The notes under the pieces were generated by a model that searched no databases, was not told the origin of the DNA, and saw only the letters and a list, made by a program, of their open reading frames with translations. From assembly GCA_900319985.1 (NCBI GenBank), contig ONQL01000009.1:1-45176 (forward strand): a stretch of DNA of 45,176 bases, read 5' to 3'. A program made the position numbers and the translations under genes. Positions 17,770-26,132 of the stretch are shown here, in pieces; positions within the stretch are counted from its first letter, which is position 1; each line of letters opens with the position of its first letter. The stretch comes from an uncultured Methanobrevibacter sp. GTDB taxonomy: Archaea > Methanobacteriota > Methanobacteria > Methanobacteriales > Methanobacteriaceae.

Positions 17770-18171
17770 TCATTTTGCAGCTATTTTCAGGCTGTCTCCC
17801 GAAGACAGTATCATCTCCATTTGGGAATTGTATTCGGTTATTTTTCCAATCGCCTCCACTTTTTTATCTTTAAAATCCTTAATGTTCATGTTGTTTGACT
17901 GGATTTCGGCCGCCTGGCTTTCAAATATAATCAGCTGCATCTGGCCGGTCCCGTCATTGACAGTTAAAAAGTAGCTGCTTTTGGATTTTGACTGGGCAAC
18001 GTCCTGAACAACACAATCGATTTTCACCTCTTCATCTATCATTCCACGGGTAATGTCCTTAATTTTGACTTCCTTAACTTCAATTGTTGGTGTAAATATG
18101 ATTAGACCTATTATTCCAATAAGTGAAGTTATTAAAGCTATTTTCAATAATTTGTCGTCTGTAATTTCCAT
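17770..18171 (-). CDS. Membrane-anchored OB-fold protein
   Basis: 133 residues: a hydrophobic helix at about residues 9-27 (IALITSLIGIIGLIIF), then one OB-fold domain with the pattern KIDCVVQDVAQSKSKSSYFLTVNDGTGQMQLIIF, like the tRNA_anti/YhcR type. The OB domain may bind single-stranded nucleic acid, or may simply be a protein-binding fold. The topology (outside or inside) cannot be decided. It starts 86 bases from the divergent transporter gene and lies 60 bases before the second glmM, with which it could share a transcript. No specific function recognised. Confidence 0.6.
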   Translation of the reverse strand: MEITDDKLLKIALITSLIGIIGLIIFTPTIEVKEVKIKDITRGMIDEEVKIDCVVQDVAQSKSKSSYFLTVNDGTGQMQLIIFESQAAEIQSNNMNIKDFKDKKVEAIGKITEYNSQMEMILSSGDSLKIAAK

Positions 18172-18257
18172 AGGTTTCTATTATTTTTTAAAGTAAAAAT
18201 AGTCGATAGGATTTCAACTTGTAAAATATATTTAAAATTAAATATATATCTATAAAT

Positions 18258-18890
18258 ATGTTTGAAAATATGACCAAGACAGAATTGTATGCAATACTGA
18301 CAGGGATTTTTACTGCAAGTTTGATAATTTCAAATATAATCGCAGGCAAAACTTTTGTTTTTTTCCAAGTTGTATTGCCTTGTGGTGTTGTCATATTTCC
18401 GGTGATTTACATTGTAAATGACATTTTGGCAGAAGTTTACGGTTATGAGAAAGCCAGAAACGTGATTATTCTGGGTTTTTTCACGAATCTTGTTGCAGTA
18501 ATATGCTATACTGTTACAATGCTGCTTCCGGCACCTGCGTTTTTTGAAAATTCACAAGCTTTCAACATTGTTTTGGGAAGTACTCCAAGATTGCTTCTGG
18601 CCAGCTTTTCAGCCTATCTGGTGGGTTCATTAGTCAATGCCAAACTGATGGTGTATCTTAAAAGCTGGGATGAGAACAAACTCTTTTTCAGATGTATTAC
18701 ATCAACATTTTTTGGTGAAGGATTGGATGCTGTGGTGTTTATCTTTATAGGATTTTTTGGAACAATGCCTATGGAAGCGCTTCTTTTGATGATTGTGGCA
18801 CAGGCACTGTTTAAGACAGTATATGAGATTATTGTCTATCCTATTACAAGAATTGTAATCTTTAAAGTCAAAGATCTGCCTGAGGTTTAG
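18258..18890 (+). CDS. Queuosine/archaeosine precursor transporter (YhhQ, DUF165)
   Basis: 210 residues with about six membrane helices. The segments FPVIYIVNDILAEVYGYEKAR and the C-terminal half (CITSTFFGEGLDAVVFIFIGF and FKTVYEIIVYP) are signatures of the DUF165/YhhQ family, which imports preQ0 or preQ1 in bacteria. In an archaeon the preQ0 would feed archaeosine in tRNA, which fits with the ArcS-core gene at 33593-34501. The upstream AT-rich TATA-like stretch (about 18225-18250) is so close to the ATG that the mRNA is probably nearly leaderless. Its last four bases overlap the stop of the convergent DNA ligase gene. Confidence 0.88.
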   Translation: MFENMTKTELYAILTGIFTASLIISNIIAGKTFVFFQVVLPCGVVIFPVIYIVNDILAEVYGYEKARNVIILGFFTNLVAVICYTVTMLLPAPAFFENSQAFNIVLGSTPRLLLASFSAYLVGSLVNAKLMVYLKSWDENKLFFRCITSTFFGEGLDAVVFIFIGFFGTMPMEALLLMIVAQALFKTVYEIIVYPITRIVIFKVKDLPEV

Positions 18891-20545
18891 TTTCCTGTAT
18901 GATACATTGAAAGCAGCCTTTCAACGGTATCTGCATCCATCGGGCTTTTGTCTTTTCTTATGTTTTTAACGACAGGGAATCTTAATGAATAACCTGTTTC
19001 GTATTCCGGAGACTCGACGATTTCTGAAAATGCAATTTCCAGAACTATTTTTGGCTCCACTTTGATTTCCCTTCCTTTTGTTGAAATCTCAATCTCTTTC
19101 ATTTTTTCGGTCAGGTATTCCAGTGTTGCATCGTCAAGGCCTGTTGCGGCATAAGCTACGGTTTTAAAGTCATCGTTTTCATCCCTTAGTGCTACAAGGT
19201 AGGATCCGACAAAATCTCCCCTCTTTCCGATTCCGTAGGTTCCTCCAACAATGACCATGTCCAGGGTTTCAGGCTCTGCCTTGTATTTGAGCATCTTTTT
19301 TCCTCTAAGTCCCGGAATGTATGGTGCTTCGGCATCCTTGATCATTATTCCTTCATGGCCGTCGTTAATTGATGTTTCGAACAGACCTTGTATTTCATCA
19401 ATGTTGTCTGGAGTTCCGACAATCATTGTGCTCAGGTTCATCTCGTCGATTGAAGTATCCACAATGTTTTCTAAGGTTTTTCTTCGCTCCTTCAGAGGTT
19501 CGTCAATCATTGGAACTTTATAGTACATCACGTCAAACAGGAATACTTTCAGGGGAACATTCTCCATAGCCTCTTCTACGTTGTGCTTTCTTCTCACTCT
19601 GTGAAGGACATTCTGGAAAGGCAGTGGCTTTCCGTTGCGTGTAGCTATAACTTCCCCTTCCACAATGTAGTTTTCATGGGGAAGATTTTCATCGAAAAGT
19701 TCAACGATTTCGGGAAGTGCATGTGTGATGTTTTCAAGTCTGCGTGTGAATATCTTAATTTCGGAATCGTTTCTGTGCACCTGCAGTCTTATTCCGTCAT
19801 ATTTTGTATCGCAGATTGCCTCACCCATTTCAGGGATGATTTCATCAAGGGGAGGTGCCAGCTGTGCAAGCATAGGCTTTACTGGTGTTCCTGGTGTCAG
19901 GTTAAGCTTTTCCAAACCTTCGCTTCCCTCTTCCTTGGCGGTCCTTGCAACCACTGAAAAATCGTTTGTAAGCATCTGTGCCCTTTCGACCACTGCCTTG
20001 TCGATGTCAAATGCCTGAGCTATTGCATCTCTGACCACACCGTCCCCTACGCCGATTCTCAGTTCTTCGGTAATTGTACGGGTCAGGTATTTGGCTTCGG
20101 TTGCACTTGCCTGGCTTAAAAGCTCTAAAATTACTGCTATCTTACGGTTGGTTGATCTTGAACCGCTTATCTGTGATAGTTTGCGCAGGCTGTTGAAAAC
20201 AAAATCGATTGTCAGGGGCTGTGAGAAGAATGTCATCTGGGATTTTTTTGCATAAAGCTTGATGCATGCAAGTCCGATGTCTCCTTCATCACGAACGGCG
20301 TCTTCTACAGCTGCCTGTGTTGTTCCAACGGCTTCGGCCACCGCTCTTTCAACCAGCTTTCCACCAATTCCAATTTCTTCAGAGCTCCATGCCGGAAATA
20401 CCACTCCCAAAATTAAAAGCCCTACCTTCTCAATTGTGTCTGAATCCAGTTTTTTCAGGTATTCTGATATGATTTCTGTTTTTTCGAGTCTTTTTGTAGT
20501 CGCTTCCAGACTTGAGTAAACGTCTACCAGTTCTTGATATTTCAT
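18887..20545 (-). CDS. lig: ATP-dependent DNA ligase
   Basis: 552 residues, normal for archaeal replicative ligase I. The N-terminal DNA-binding domain covers about residues 1-215. The adenylation domain has catalytic Lys248 in TKYDGIR (motif I), IVEGEVIA (motif III), DGHEGIMIKD (motif IV) and KMLKYK (motif V). The OB-fold ends with SLRFPVVKNIRKDKSP. It seals nicks such as those between Okazaki fragments, using ATP. Its ATG overlaps the TAA of thiC as TAATG, so the two are translationally coupled. It is convergent with the precursor transporter, sharing four bases. Confidence 0.95.
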   Translation of the reverse strand: MKYQELVDVYSSLEATTKRLEKTEIISEYLKKLDSDTIEKVGLLILGVVFPAWSSEEIGIGGKLVERAVAEAVGTTQAAVEDAVRDEGDIGLACIKLYAKKSQMTFFSQPLTIDFVFNSLRKLSQISGSRSTNRKIAVILELLSQASATEAKYLTRTITEELRIGVGDGVVRDAIAQAFDIDKAVVERAQMLTNDFSVVARTAKEEGSEGLEKLNLTPGTPVKPMLAQLAPPLDEIIPEMGEAICDTKYDGIRLQVHRNDSEIKIFTRRLENITHALPEIVELFDENLPHENYIVEGEVIATRNGKPLPFQNVLHRVRRKHNVEEAMENVPLKVFLFDVMYYKVPMIDEPLKERRKTLENIVDTSIDEMNLSTMIVGTPDNIDEIQGLFETSINDGHEGIMIKDAEAPYIPGLRGKKMLKYKAEPETLDMVIVGGTYGIGKRGDFVGSYLVALRDENDDFKTVAYAATGLDDATLEYLTEKMKEIEISTKGREIKVEPKIVLEIAFSEIVESPEYETGYSLRFPVVKNIRKDKSPMDADTVERLLSMYHTGN

Positions 20546-21819
20546 TAGAAATCGCCTTTAGCTATTTTTACTGCACAATATTCTCCGCACATTGCACACA
20601 TTTCGTCATCGTCAAGTTCACATTTGTCTCTGTATTTTCTAGGTTTTGATTTGTCCAGTGCCAGGTCAAACTGGGCTTCCCAGTCAAATTCCTTACGGGC
20701 CTTTGCCATTGCACGCTCTCTTTGCCATGCTGAATCAAGTCCCTTTGCAACGTCAGCAGATTCTGCAGCAATTTTGGATGCTATGACTCCTTCCTTTACA
20801 TCTTCCAGGCTTGGAAGTGACAAATGTTCTGCAGGGGTCACATAACACAGGAAGTTGGCGCCGGCGGAAGCGGCAATCGCTCCTCCTATTGCTCCGGTAA
20901 TGTGGTCGTAGCCCGGAGCTATGTCGGTTACAAGAGGTCCTAAAACATAAAACGGAGCTCCATGACATATTGTCTTTTGGATTTCCATATTTGCCTTGAT
21001 TTGGTTCAAAGGCATATGTCCCGGACCTTCAACCATCACCTGGACATTTGCGTCCTGTGCTCTTTTGACAAGGCCTCCTAGGTTTACAAGTTCCTGAATT
21101 TGAGGGATATCGCTTGCATCTGATAGGCATCCTGGCCTTAAGCCATCACCTAATGATAGTGTAATGTCGTATTCGTAAGATAATTCAAGTAAATAATCGT
21201 AATTTTCATATAATGGGTTTTCAAGGTCGTTGTGGTTGATCCAGGAAGCCATGAATGTTCCTCCACGGCTGACAATTCCCATCATTCTGTTTGCAGCTTT
21301 CAGCTTTTGGACAAGGTCTTTTGTAATTCCGCAGTGGAGTGTCATGAAGTCCACCCCTTCTTTTGCCTGGTTTTCGATGGCCTTAAAGATGTCGTCCGGG
21401 TCCATGTCTATAATCTCTCTGTTTTTGCCCAGTGTCACAACTCCGGCCTCATAAATCGGAACCGTTCCGATGCAGATGTCTACGGCGTCCATGATTTTTC
21501 TTCTGAATAATTTCAAATCAGAACCTGTTGACAAATCCATCAATGCATCGGCACCATATTCCTGTGCCAGTTTCGCCTTGTTGATTTCCAGTTCAATGTC
21601 ATCAATCTTTGATGATGAACCGATATTTGCATTGATTTTGGTTTTCAGACCTTCTCCAATTCCACATGCTTTGGAATGTCCGTTAACGTTTTTAGGAATT
21701 ACAACTAATCCTTTGTCAATTAATTTAGCTAGTTTATTAACATCTATATTTTCCTGTTTTGCAACAGACTCCATTTCTGGAGTGATGTTGCCTTTTTGCG
21801 CTTCACTTTTTTGAGTCAA
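20545..21819 (-). CDS. thiC: Phosphomethylpyrimidine synthase ThiC
   Basis: 424 residues. This radical SAM enzyme converts 5-aminoimidazole ribotide to HMP phosphate for thiamine. Conserved blocks: TGSDLKLFRR, DFMTLHCGI, SRGGTFMASW, LGDGLRPGC, VEGPGHMPLNQI and GPLVTDIAPGYDHI. The C-terminal cluster-binding segment reads CAMCGEYC, which is CX2CX3C and not the bacterial CX2CX4C. The start is TTG, supported by GAGGGAT just upstream. It is coupled to ligase downstream by a TAATG overlap. The leader to the divergent neighbour is under 100 bases and leaves no room for a thiamine-pyrophosphate riboswitch. Confidence 0.94.
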   Translation of the reverse strand: MTQKSEAQKGNITPEMESVAKQENIDVNKLAKLIDKGLVVIPKNVNGHSKACGIGEGLKTKINANIGSSSKIDDIELEINKAKLAQEYGADALMDLSTGSDLKLFRRKIMDAVDICIGTVPIYEAGVVTLGKNREIIDMDPDDIFKAIENQAKEGVDFMTLHCGITKDLVQKLKAANRMMGIVSRGGTFMASWINHNDLENPLYENYDYLLELSYEYDITLSLGDGLRPGCLSDASDIPQIQELVNLGGLVKRAQDANVQVMVEGPGHMPLNQIKANMEIQKTICHGAPFYVLGPLVTDIAPGYDHITGAIGGAIAASAGANFLCYVTPAEHLSLPSLEDVKEGVIASKIAAESADVAKGLDSAWQRERAMAKARKEFDWEAQFDLALDKSKPRKYRDKCELDDDEMCAMCGEYCAVKIAKGDF

Positions 21820-21918
21820 ATTTATCCCTCATTGTTGACTAATCATAAATAATTTTGTCTTTTCAAGTATATAGATTTATATAGCAATGTGCAATACTAT
21901 TAATTAGTTGGTGGTTAT

Positions 21919-22773
21919 ATGGTTAAGGATAGACATGTAATTGAAACATTGGGCAAAGTGAAAGTTGTTATTGAAGATGGTGAAATTACAAGTGTAGGTT
22001 CATCTGAAATGAAGTATTGTCCGATGTTTCATGCAATGCATGGAGTAGAAGAATTGAATGAGGAATTTATACGCAAAAACATTAATTTTAGAATCGAAGA
22101 CTTTGGTATGTGCACTCCAAATCGGGTAATTGAAATGGATGATGCGATAACCGTAGGAATTTCAGAAATACTAAAGACAAATATCGAAAAGGGAAATATA
22201 GACTGCGTTGTTGGTGCATGTGACGGTGCCGGAACGCTTCTTATGACCAACCCTCGAGTGGTTCAGGGCGTTGGAGGCAGAGTATCAGGTCTTGTAAGCA
22301 CAACTCCAATTGATAAGGTCATTAATAACCTCCAGGAAAAGGACTGTGTTGTCTTAAATCCGAAAACTGCTGAACTTAATCAGCTTGAAGGCTTGAAATT
22401 GGCTTTGGATATGGGATATAAAAATATTGCAATTACAATATTGCCTTCACCTATGGTTGAAGAAATCAGAAATTATCCTGTTGATGATGACGTCAACGTT
22501 TATATCTTTGTTGCCCACACGACAGGGGTCGAACCTCAGGAAGTAAAGATGCTTTTTGACAATGCGGATATTGTAACTGCATGTGCATCAAAAGCTATTT
22601 CGGAATATGCTGACGAATATAAGCCTTATTACTATGGAGTCAAGGTTCCGATTTTCTGTGCTAGTGAAGATGGGCGCAGATTGCTGGACATCAGGCTTGA
22701 AAAGATTGGTAAGCCTTTGTCCAATAATAATTATCCAAGGGACAAGAGCGATGCTCCACACAAATTGATTTAG
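21919..22773 (+). CDS. Methanogenesis marker protein 8 (DUF2099)
   Basis: 284 residues. The pattern KYCPMFHAMHGVEE, the FGMCTPNRVI block and CVVGACDGAGTLL match the methanogenesis marker 8 family (DUF2099), found almost only in methanogens and near relatives. Several conserved Cys (for example in FGMCTPN, VGACDGAG and TACASKAI) could bind a metal or cluster. The precise biochemical role is not known to me; a role in maturation of a methanogenesis enzyme or cofactor is a reasonable inference. It is divergent from thiC and sits 10 bases before the exonuclease gene, which it probably shares a transcript with. Confidence 0.85.
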   Translation: MVKDRHVIETLGKVKVVIEDGEITSVGSSEMKYCPMFHAMHGVEELNEEFIRKNINFRIEDFGMCTPNRVIEMDDAITVGISEILKTNIEKGNIDCVVGACDGAGTLLMTNPRVVQGVGGRVSGLVSTTPIDKVINNLQEKDCVVLNPKTAELNQLEGLKLALDMGYKNIAITILPSPMVEEIRNYPVDDDVNVYIFVAHTTGVEPQEVKMLFDNADIVTACASKAISEYADEYKPYYYGVKVPIFCASEDGRRLLDIRLEKIGKPLSNNNYPRDKSDAPHKLI

Positions 22774-22783
22774 GATGTAAAAT

Positions 22784-23458
22784 ATGAAAGTAATATATTT
22801 CGATACCGAAACAACAGGTTTGGATTGTGATAGATGTAATATTATAGAACTTGCAATGCTTACAGTTATTGACGACGAAATTGTGGAAACTTATGATGAA
22901 TTTGTTAACATAGGTTGTAGATTGCCTCCTAAAATTACTAAAATAACTGGAATCACTGATGAAATGCTGATTAATGAGGGGGTTAGTGAGGAACGTATAG
23001 CTAGGGATTTGAAAGAGAGGTTAACTCCAGGTACAGTAATGATTGCTCACAATTGCCAATTCGATTTGTCATTCGTCTATTCTTTGCTTAAGAGATATTA
23101 TCCTGATGAAGCTTGTGATATTGTTTCAAGCTTGAATTGGATTGATACTGTATCAGTTTTAAAAGATCGTAAGGATTATCCTCATAAGCTAATCGATGCT
23201 GTAGAGTTTTATGGTATTGAAAAGGTTAATTTTCACAGAGCTATTGATGATACTAAAGCATTATATATGGTTACTCAGGCTATGAGAAAAGACCGTGATG
23301 ATTTAAAAGAGTATCGTAATGTTTTTGGTTATAATCCAAAATGGGGAGTTGGAGGTATTGAATTTAAATTTATACACTATGAGGCCCAACCCTACCATAA
23401 TATGGGTGAAAGATTGCCTTATAGTGAAATTTTGCCAAAAAAAGTAAATAATCATTAA
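22784..23458 (+). CDS. DEDDh 3'-5' exonuclease (DnaQ/PolC epsilon-like)
   Basis: 224 residues. The exonuclease motifs are complete: ExoI DTETTG (Asp7, Glu9), ExoII HNCQFD (Asp94), and ExoIII HRAIDD (His151, Asp156). This makes it a two-metal DEDDh nuclease that trims DNA or RNA 3' ends. No polymerase domain is attached. Such free-standing epsilon-like exonucleases are typical of bacteria, especially Firmicutes, so horizontal acquisition is possible. The C-terminal 45 residues after the fold (from WGVGGIEF) are unusual and may contact a partner. It lies 10 bases after the marker 8 gene and ends at a region with several hairpins. Confidence 0.85.
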   Translation: MKVIYFDTETTGLDCDRCNIIELAMLTVIDDEIVETYDEFVNIGCRLPPKITKITGITDEMLINEGVSEERIARDLKERLTPGTVMIAHNCQFDLSFVYSLLKRYYPDEACDIVSSLNWIDTVSVLKDRKDYPHKLIDAVEFYGIEKVNFHRAIDDTKALYMVTQAMRKDRDDLKEYRNVFGYNPKWGVGGIEFKFIHYEAQPYHNMGERLPYSEILPKKVNNH

Positions 23459-23461
23459 AGC

Positions 23462-23560
23462 GGAGGTTAGGGAAGGATTCCATATCCTCCCCAAGATATA
23501 GTAGAGAATTCAATCATCATAATCGAGGTTGTGTGGGAAGGGTCTGTTCTTCCCACTAAA
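23462..23560. other. Two related hairpin modules between convergent genes (possible terminators or small RNA)
   Basis: Two hairpins begin with the same lead, GAGGTT (23463-23468 and 23525-23530, 62 bases apart), followed by GGGAAGG. The first folds GGAAGGAT against ATCCTCCC around a TCCAT loop with one mismatch. The second is a perfect 8-bp stem, GTGGGAAG (23533-23540) against CTTCCCAC (23549-23556). They lie after the exonuclease stop and before the cdc48 terminator hairpin at 23601-23623, which has a related GGAAG/CTTCC arm. No coding frame of note is present. Confidence 0.5.
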
Positions 23561-23593
23561 TATGGTTAGAAAGTTTTTCAATATTATATTGGA

Positions 23594-23623
23594 GGAAAAA
23601 GGAAGAAACCTGTTGTTTCTTCC
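23594..23623 (-). terminator. Intrinsic-type terminator of cdc48
   Basis: Immediately after the cdc48 stop, on the minus strand, a perfect 9-bp stem GGAAGAAAC/GTTTCTTCC (23601-23609 with 23615-23623, five-base loop) is followed by five T. This is the clearest intrinsic-terminator-like structure in the window. Confidence 0.65.
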
Positions 23624-25819
23624 TTACATATACTGAACTAACTGTTCATCTTCTTTATTTCCAGGCTTCACTTTTTCACTTGCTTCTTTAAAGTATTTGT
23701 TTGAGATTTCGGTGGTTTCTAAGTTATCTCTCAATGCAAGCATTGCCGCTTCACGGCATACTGACTCGATATCTGCCCCGACATATCCTTCGGTGTGTTT
23801 TGCTAATTTTTTGAGGTCAACGTCGTCTGCTAGAGGCATATCTTTTGTGTGCACTTTAAAGATTGCAAGTCTTGCTTCTTCATCAGGTTCTTTTACTTGT
23901 ATGTGTCTGTCAAATCTTCCAGGTCTCATAAGGCCTGCATCCAAAATGTCAGGTCTGTTGGTTGCAGCAATAATTGCCACGTCCTCTAATTCTTCCAAAC
24001 CATCCATTTCAGTCAACAGTTGATTAACGACTCTTTTTGTGACACCACTATCTCCATCGTTGCCGCTACGGGTACTAGCTATTGCATCGATTTCATCGAA
24101 AAAGATCACGGTAGGGGATGCCTGTTTTGCTTTTCTGAATACTTCACGCACTCCTTTTTCTGATTCACCAACCCATTTTGATAAAAGTTCTGGTCCTTTT
24201 ACTGAAATGAAGTTAGCTTCACTTTCGCTGGCCACTGCTTTTGCCAATAGTGTTTTACCGGTTCCTGGAATTCCATAAAGCAGGGTTCCTTTAGGTGGTC
24301 TTATTCCCATGCGTTGGAATGTTTCAGGATGTTTCAATGGCCATTCGACCGCTTCTTTCAACTCTTGTTTCACGTCTTCAAGTCCACCTACATCATCCCA
24401 TTTGATGTCTGGGATTTGTACAAGAACCTCTCTTAAAGCTGAAGGTTGGATTTCTTTTTGAGCGTTTTTGAAGTCATCTCCGGTAACGACAATCTTTTTC
24501 ATAACTTCTTCAGGGATCTCTTCATCATTTTGTATTTCAGGTAGGATTCTTCTTACTACTCTCATAGCAGCTTCTTTACATAATGATTCAAGGTCCGCTC
24601 CTACAAATCCGTGTGTTGTATTTGAGATTTTATCCAAATCAACATCTTCAGCAAGAGGCATGTTTCTTGTGTGGATTTCCAATACTTCTTTTCTTTCTTC
24701 GGTATCAGGCACTCCAATTTCGATTTCACGGTCAAACCTTCCAGGTCTTCTGAGTGCTGGGTCGAGGGAGTCAGGCCTGTTGGTTGCACCGATAACGACC
24801 ACTTGTCCTCTGGATTTAAGTCCATCCATTAAAGTTAGAAGTTGAGCAACGGTTCTTCTTTCAGCTTCACCATTGGTTTCTTCTCTTTTTGGAGCGATTG
24901 CATCGAGTTCATCTATAAATATGATTGAAGGTGAATTTTCTTCCGCTTCTTCGAAGTATTCCCTTAGGTTTTCTTCAGATCCACCAACATATTTGCTCAT
25001 AATTTCCGGCCCATTTATTGCAATGAAATGAGCGTCACTTTCACTGGCTACAGCTTTTGCCAGTAATGTTTTACCGGTTCCTGGAGGACCATGCATCAGC
25101 ACTCCTTTTGGTGGTGCAATACCTAATTTCTCAAAGAGTTCCGGTCTTTTAAGAGGAATCTCAATCATTTCCCTTACTTTTTTAACCTCTTCTTTGAGTC
25201 CGCCCACGTCTTCGTAGCTTACGTCTACAAGGTTTCCGACACCTTCGATTTTGCTTACGTCAACAGGTGTCTCATGTAGCTGCACTTCGGTGTTTGGCCC
25301 AACAATGACAATGTCTTTTGGATTTGTGGAGACTACTGCAAATTTGATTTCTTTCATTGCAGGGGTAAAGTCCATCAGTTCATCAAATAAGCTGTTAAAG
25401 CCCATTCCCATACTAGGTCTGGATGCTCTGATTTGGGATCCTATGATGTCTCCTTGAACCATTACTTTTCCGGCAAATAAACCGCGCACATCTCCTTGCA
25501 CGCGAATATTGTTTTCGATTGGTGCCAAAACAACTTTTTTAGCTTCAGTAGCTTGGGTCTTTTTGATTGTTACTTCTCCGCCGATTGTAGCTCCTGAATT
25601 TTTACGCACTAATCCATCAATTCTTATAACTCCAAGACCGATATCGGTTTGTGAAGGAAGAGCAATAGCCGCAGTTCGTCTGTCACCAACTATTTCAATT
25701 AAATCTCTTTCATGAATGCCTAAATCATCCATGACGTTTGGATCAAGTCTTGCTATGCCTTGGCCAACATCTTTTTGTGAAATTGCTTCTGCAACTTTTA
25801 GTGTAATTTCGTTTGCCAT
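23624..25819 (-). CDS. cdc48: Cdc48/VAT-type AAA+ ATPase (p97 homologue)
   Basis: 731 residues: an N-terminal double-psi barrel and alpha/beta domain (about 1-190), then two AAA+ modules. D1 has Walker A GPPGTGKT (244-251), Walker B IIFIDE (about 299-304) and the GPEIMSKYVG pore loop. D2 has Walker A GIPGTGKT (516-523), Walker B VIFFDEIDA and pore loop GPELLSKWVG. This is a hexameric unfoldase that extracts and unfolds proteins, often for the proteasome. D2 carries Ile where Pro is usual in Walker A. The last residues LVQYM resemble but do not match the proteasome-docking HbYX motif. The strong GGAGATGAT site precedes the ATG. It is monocistronic, with its own promoter and terminator. Confidence 0.95.
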   Translation of the reverse strand: MANEITLKVAEAISQKDVGQGIARLDPNVMDDLGIHERDLIEIVGDRRTAAIALPSQTDIGLGVIRIDGLVRKNSGATIGGEVTIKKTQATEAKKVVLAPIENNIRVQGDVRGLFAGKVMVQGDIIGSQIRASRPSMGMGFNSLFDELMDFTPAMKEIKFAVVSTNPKDIVIVGPNTEVQLHETPVDVSKIEGVGNLVDVSYEDVGGLKEEVKKVREMIEIPLKRPELFEKLGIAPPKGVLMHGPPGTGKTLLAKAVASESDAHFIAINGPEIMSKYVGGSEENLREYFEEAEENSPSIIFIDELDAIAPKREETNGEAERRTVAQLLTLMDGLKSRGQVVVIGATNRPDSLDPALRRPGRFDREIEIGVPDTEERKEVLEIHTRNMPLAEDVDLDKISNTTHGFVGADLESLCKEAAMRVVRRILPEIQNDEEIPEEVMKKIVVTGDDFKNAQKEIQPSALREVLVQIPDIKWDDVGGLEDVKQELKEAVEWPLKHPETFQRMGIRPPKGTLLYGIPGTGKTLLAKAVASESEANFISVKGPELLSKWVGESEKGVREVFRKAKQASPTVIFFDEIDAIASTRSGNDGDSGVTKRVVNQLLTEMDGLEELEDVAIIAATNRPDILDAGLMRPGRFDRHIQVKEPDEEARLAIFKVHTKDMPLADDVDLKKLAKHTEGYVGADIESVCREAAMLALRDNLETTEISNKYFKEASEKVKPGNKEDEQLVQYM

Positions 25820-26132
25820 TTTATCATCTCCTTTTATGGCTGTAATGTAAATAATTTTAATGTGTCAAAATCTTTTTGTTACTTTTTGTAACTTTATTGA
25901 CAAACATATCTGTATATGTTTTACTATATAAATGTTTCGGTTTTGAAAAAATTTATAGGCTGATTTTTAGAAGACTATATCAATTATATTAAGTTGTATA
26001 TGTTGAATATTTAAAAAAATAAGATATGTGCTTTTATTTATGAATAATAATGGGTTTGGTAATGGTAGGGAGTTATTAAAAATTTAATTACTTTTTGACA
26101 GTTTAATATTTGTTCGTATTTATTAAAACAAA
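25820..26132. other. AT-rich intergenic region between cdc48 and tyrA
   Basis: 313 bases without a gene. The part next to cdc48 holds that gene's promoter and leader. The part from about 25960 to 26132 is low-GC and should contain the T-rich termination region of tyrA, which ends at 26133 on the minus strand. I see no coding frame, tRNA or GC-rich structured segment in it. Confidence 0.6.
25876..25935 (-). promoter_or_regulatory. cdc48 promoter with an inverted repeat in the leader
   Basis: On the minus strand, TTTATATA (about 25922-25930) behind a purine-rich BRE-like CGAAAC is a good archaeal promoter. It predicts a start near 25900 and an 80-base leader. The inverted repeat GTTAC-TTTTT-GTAAC (25878-25892) lies in the first part of that leader and could be an operator or a small hairpin. 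Confidence 0.5.

Noticed and set aside
18172..18257. PreQ1-type riboswitch before the DUF165 transporter
   Set aside because: The TATA-like stretch is within about 30 bases of the start codon, so the mRNA is nearly leaderless and has no space for an aptamer.
19583..20018. Open frames on the plus strand inside the ligase gene
   Set aside because: Antisense to a well-conserved DNA ligase, with no family resemblance.
21820..21918. Thiamine-pyrophosphate riboswitch before thiC
   Set aside because: The divergent gap is under 100 bases and AT-rich, with the promoter inside it. The conserved riboswitch core is not visible.
25815..25819. Other starts for cdc48 upstream of 25819
   Set aside because: The GGAGATGAT site places the start at 25819, and the N-terminal sequence is the usual one for the family.
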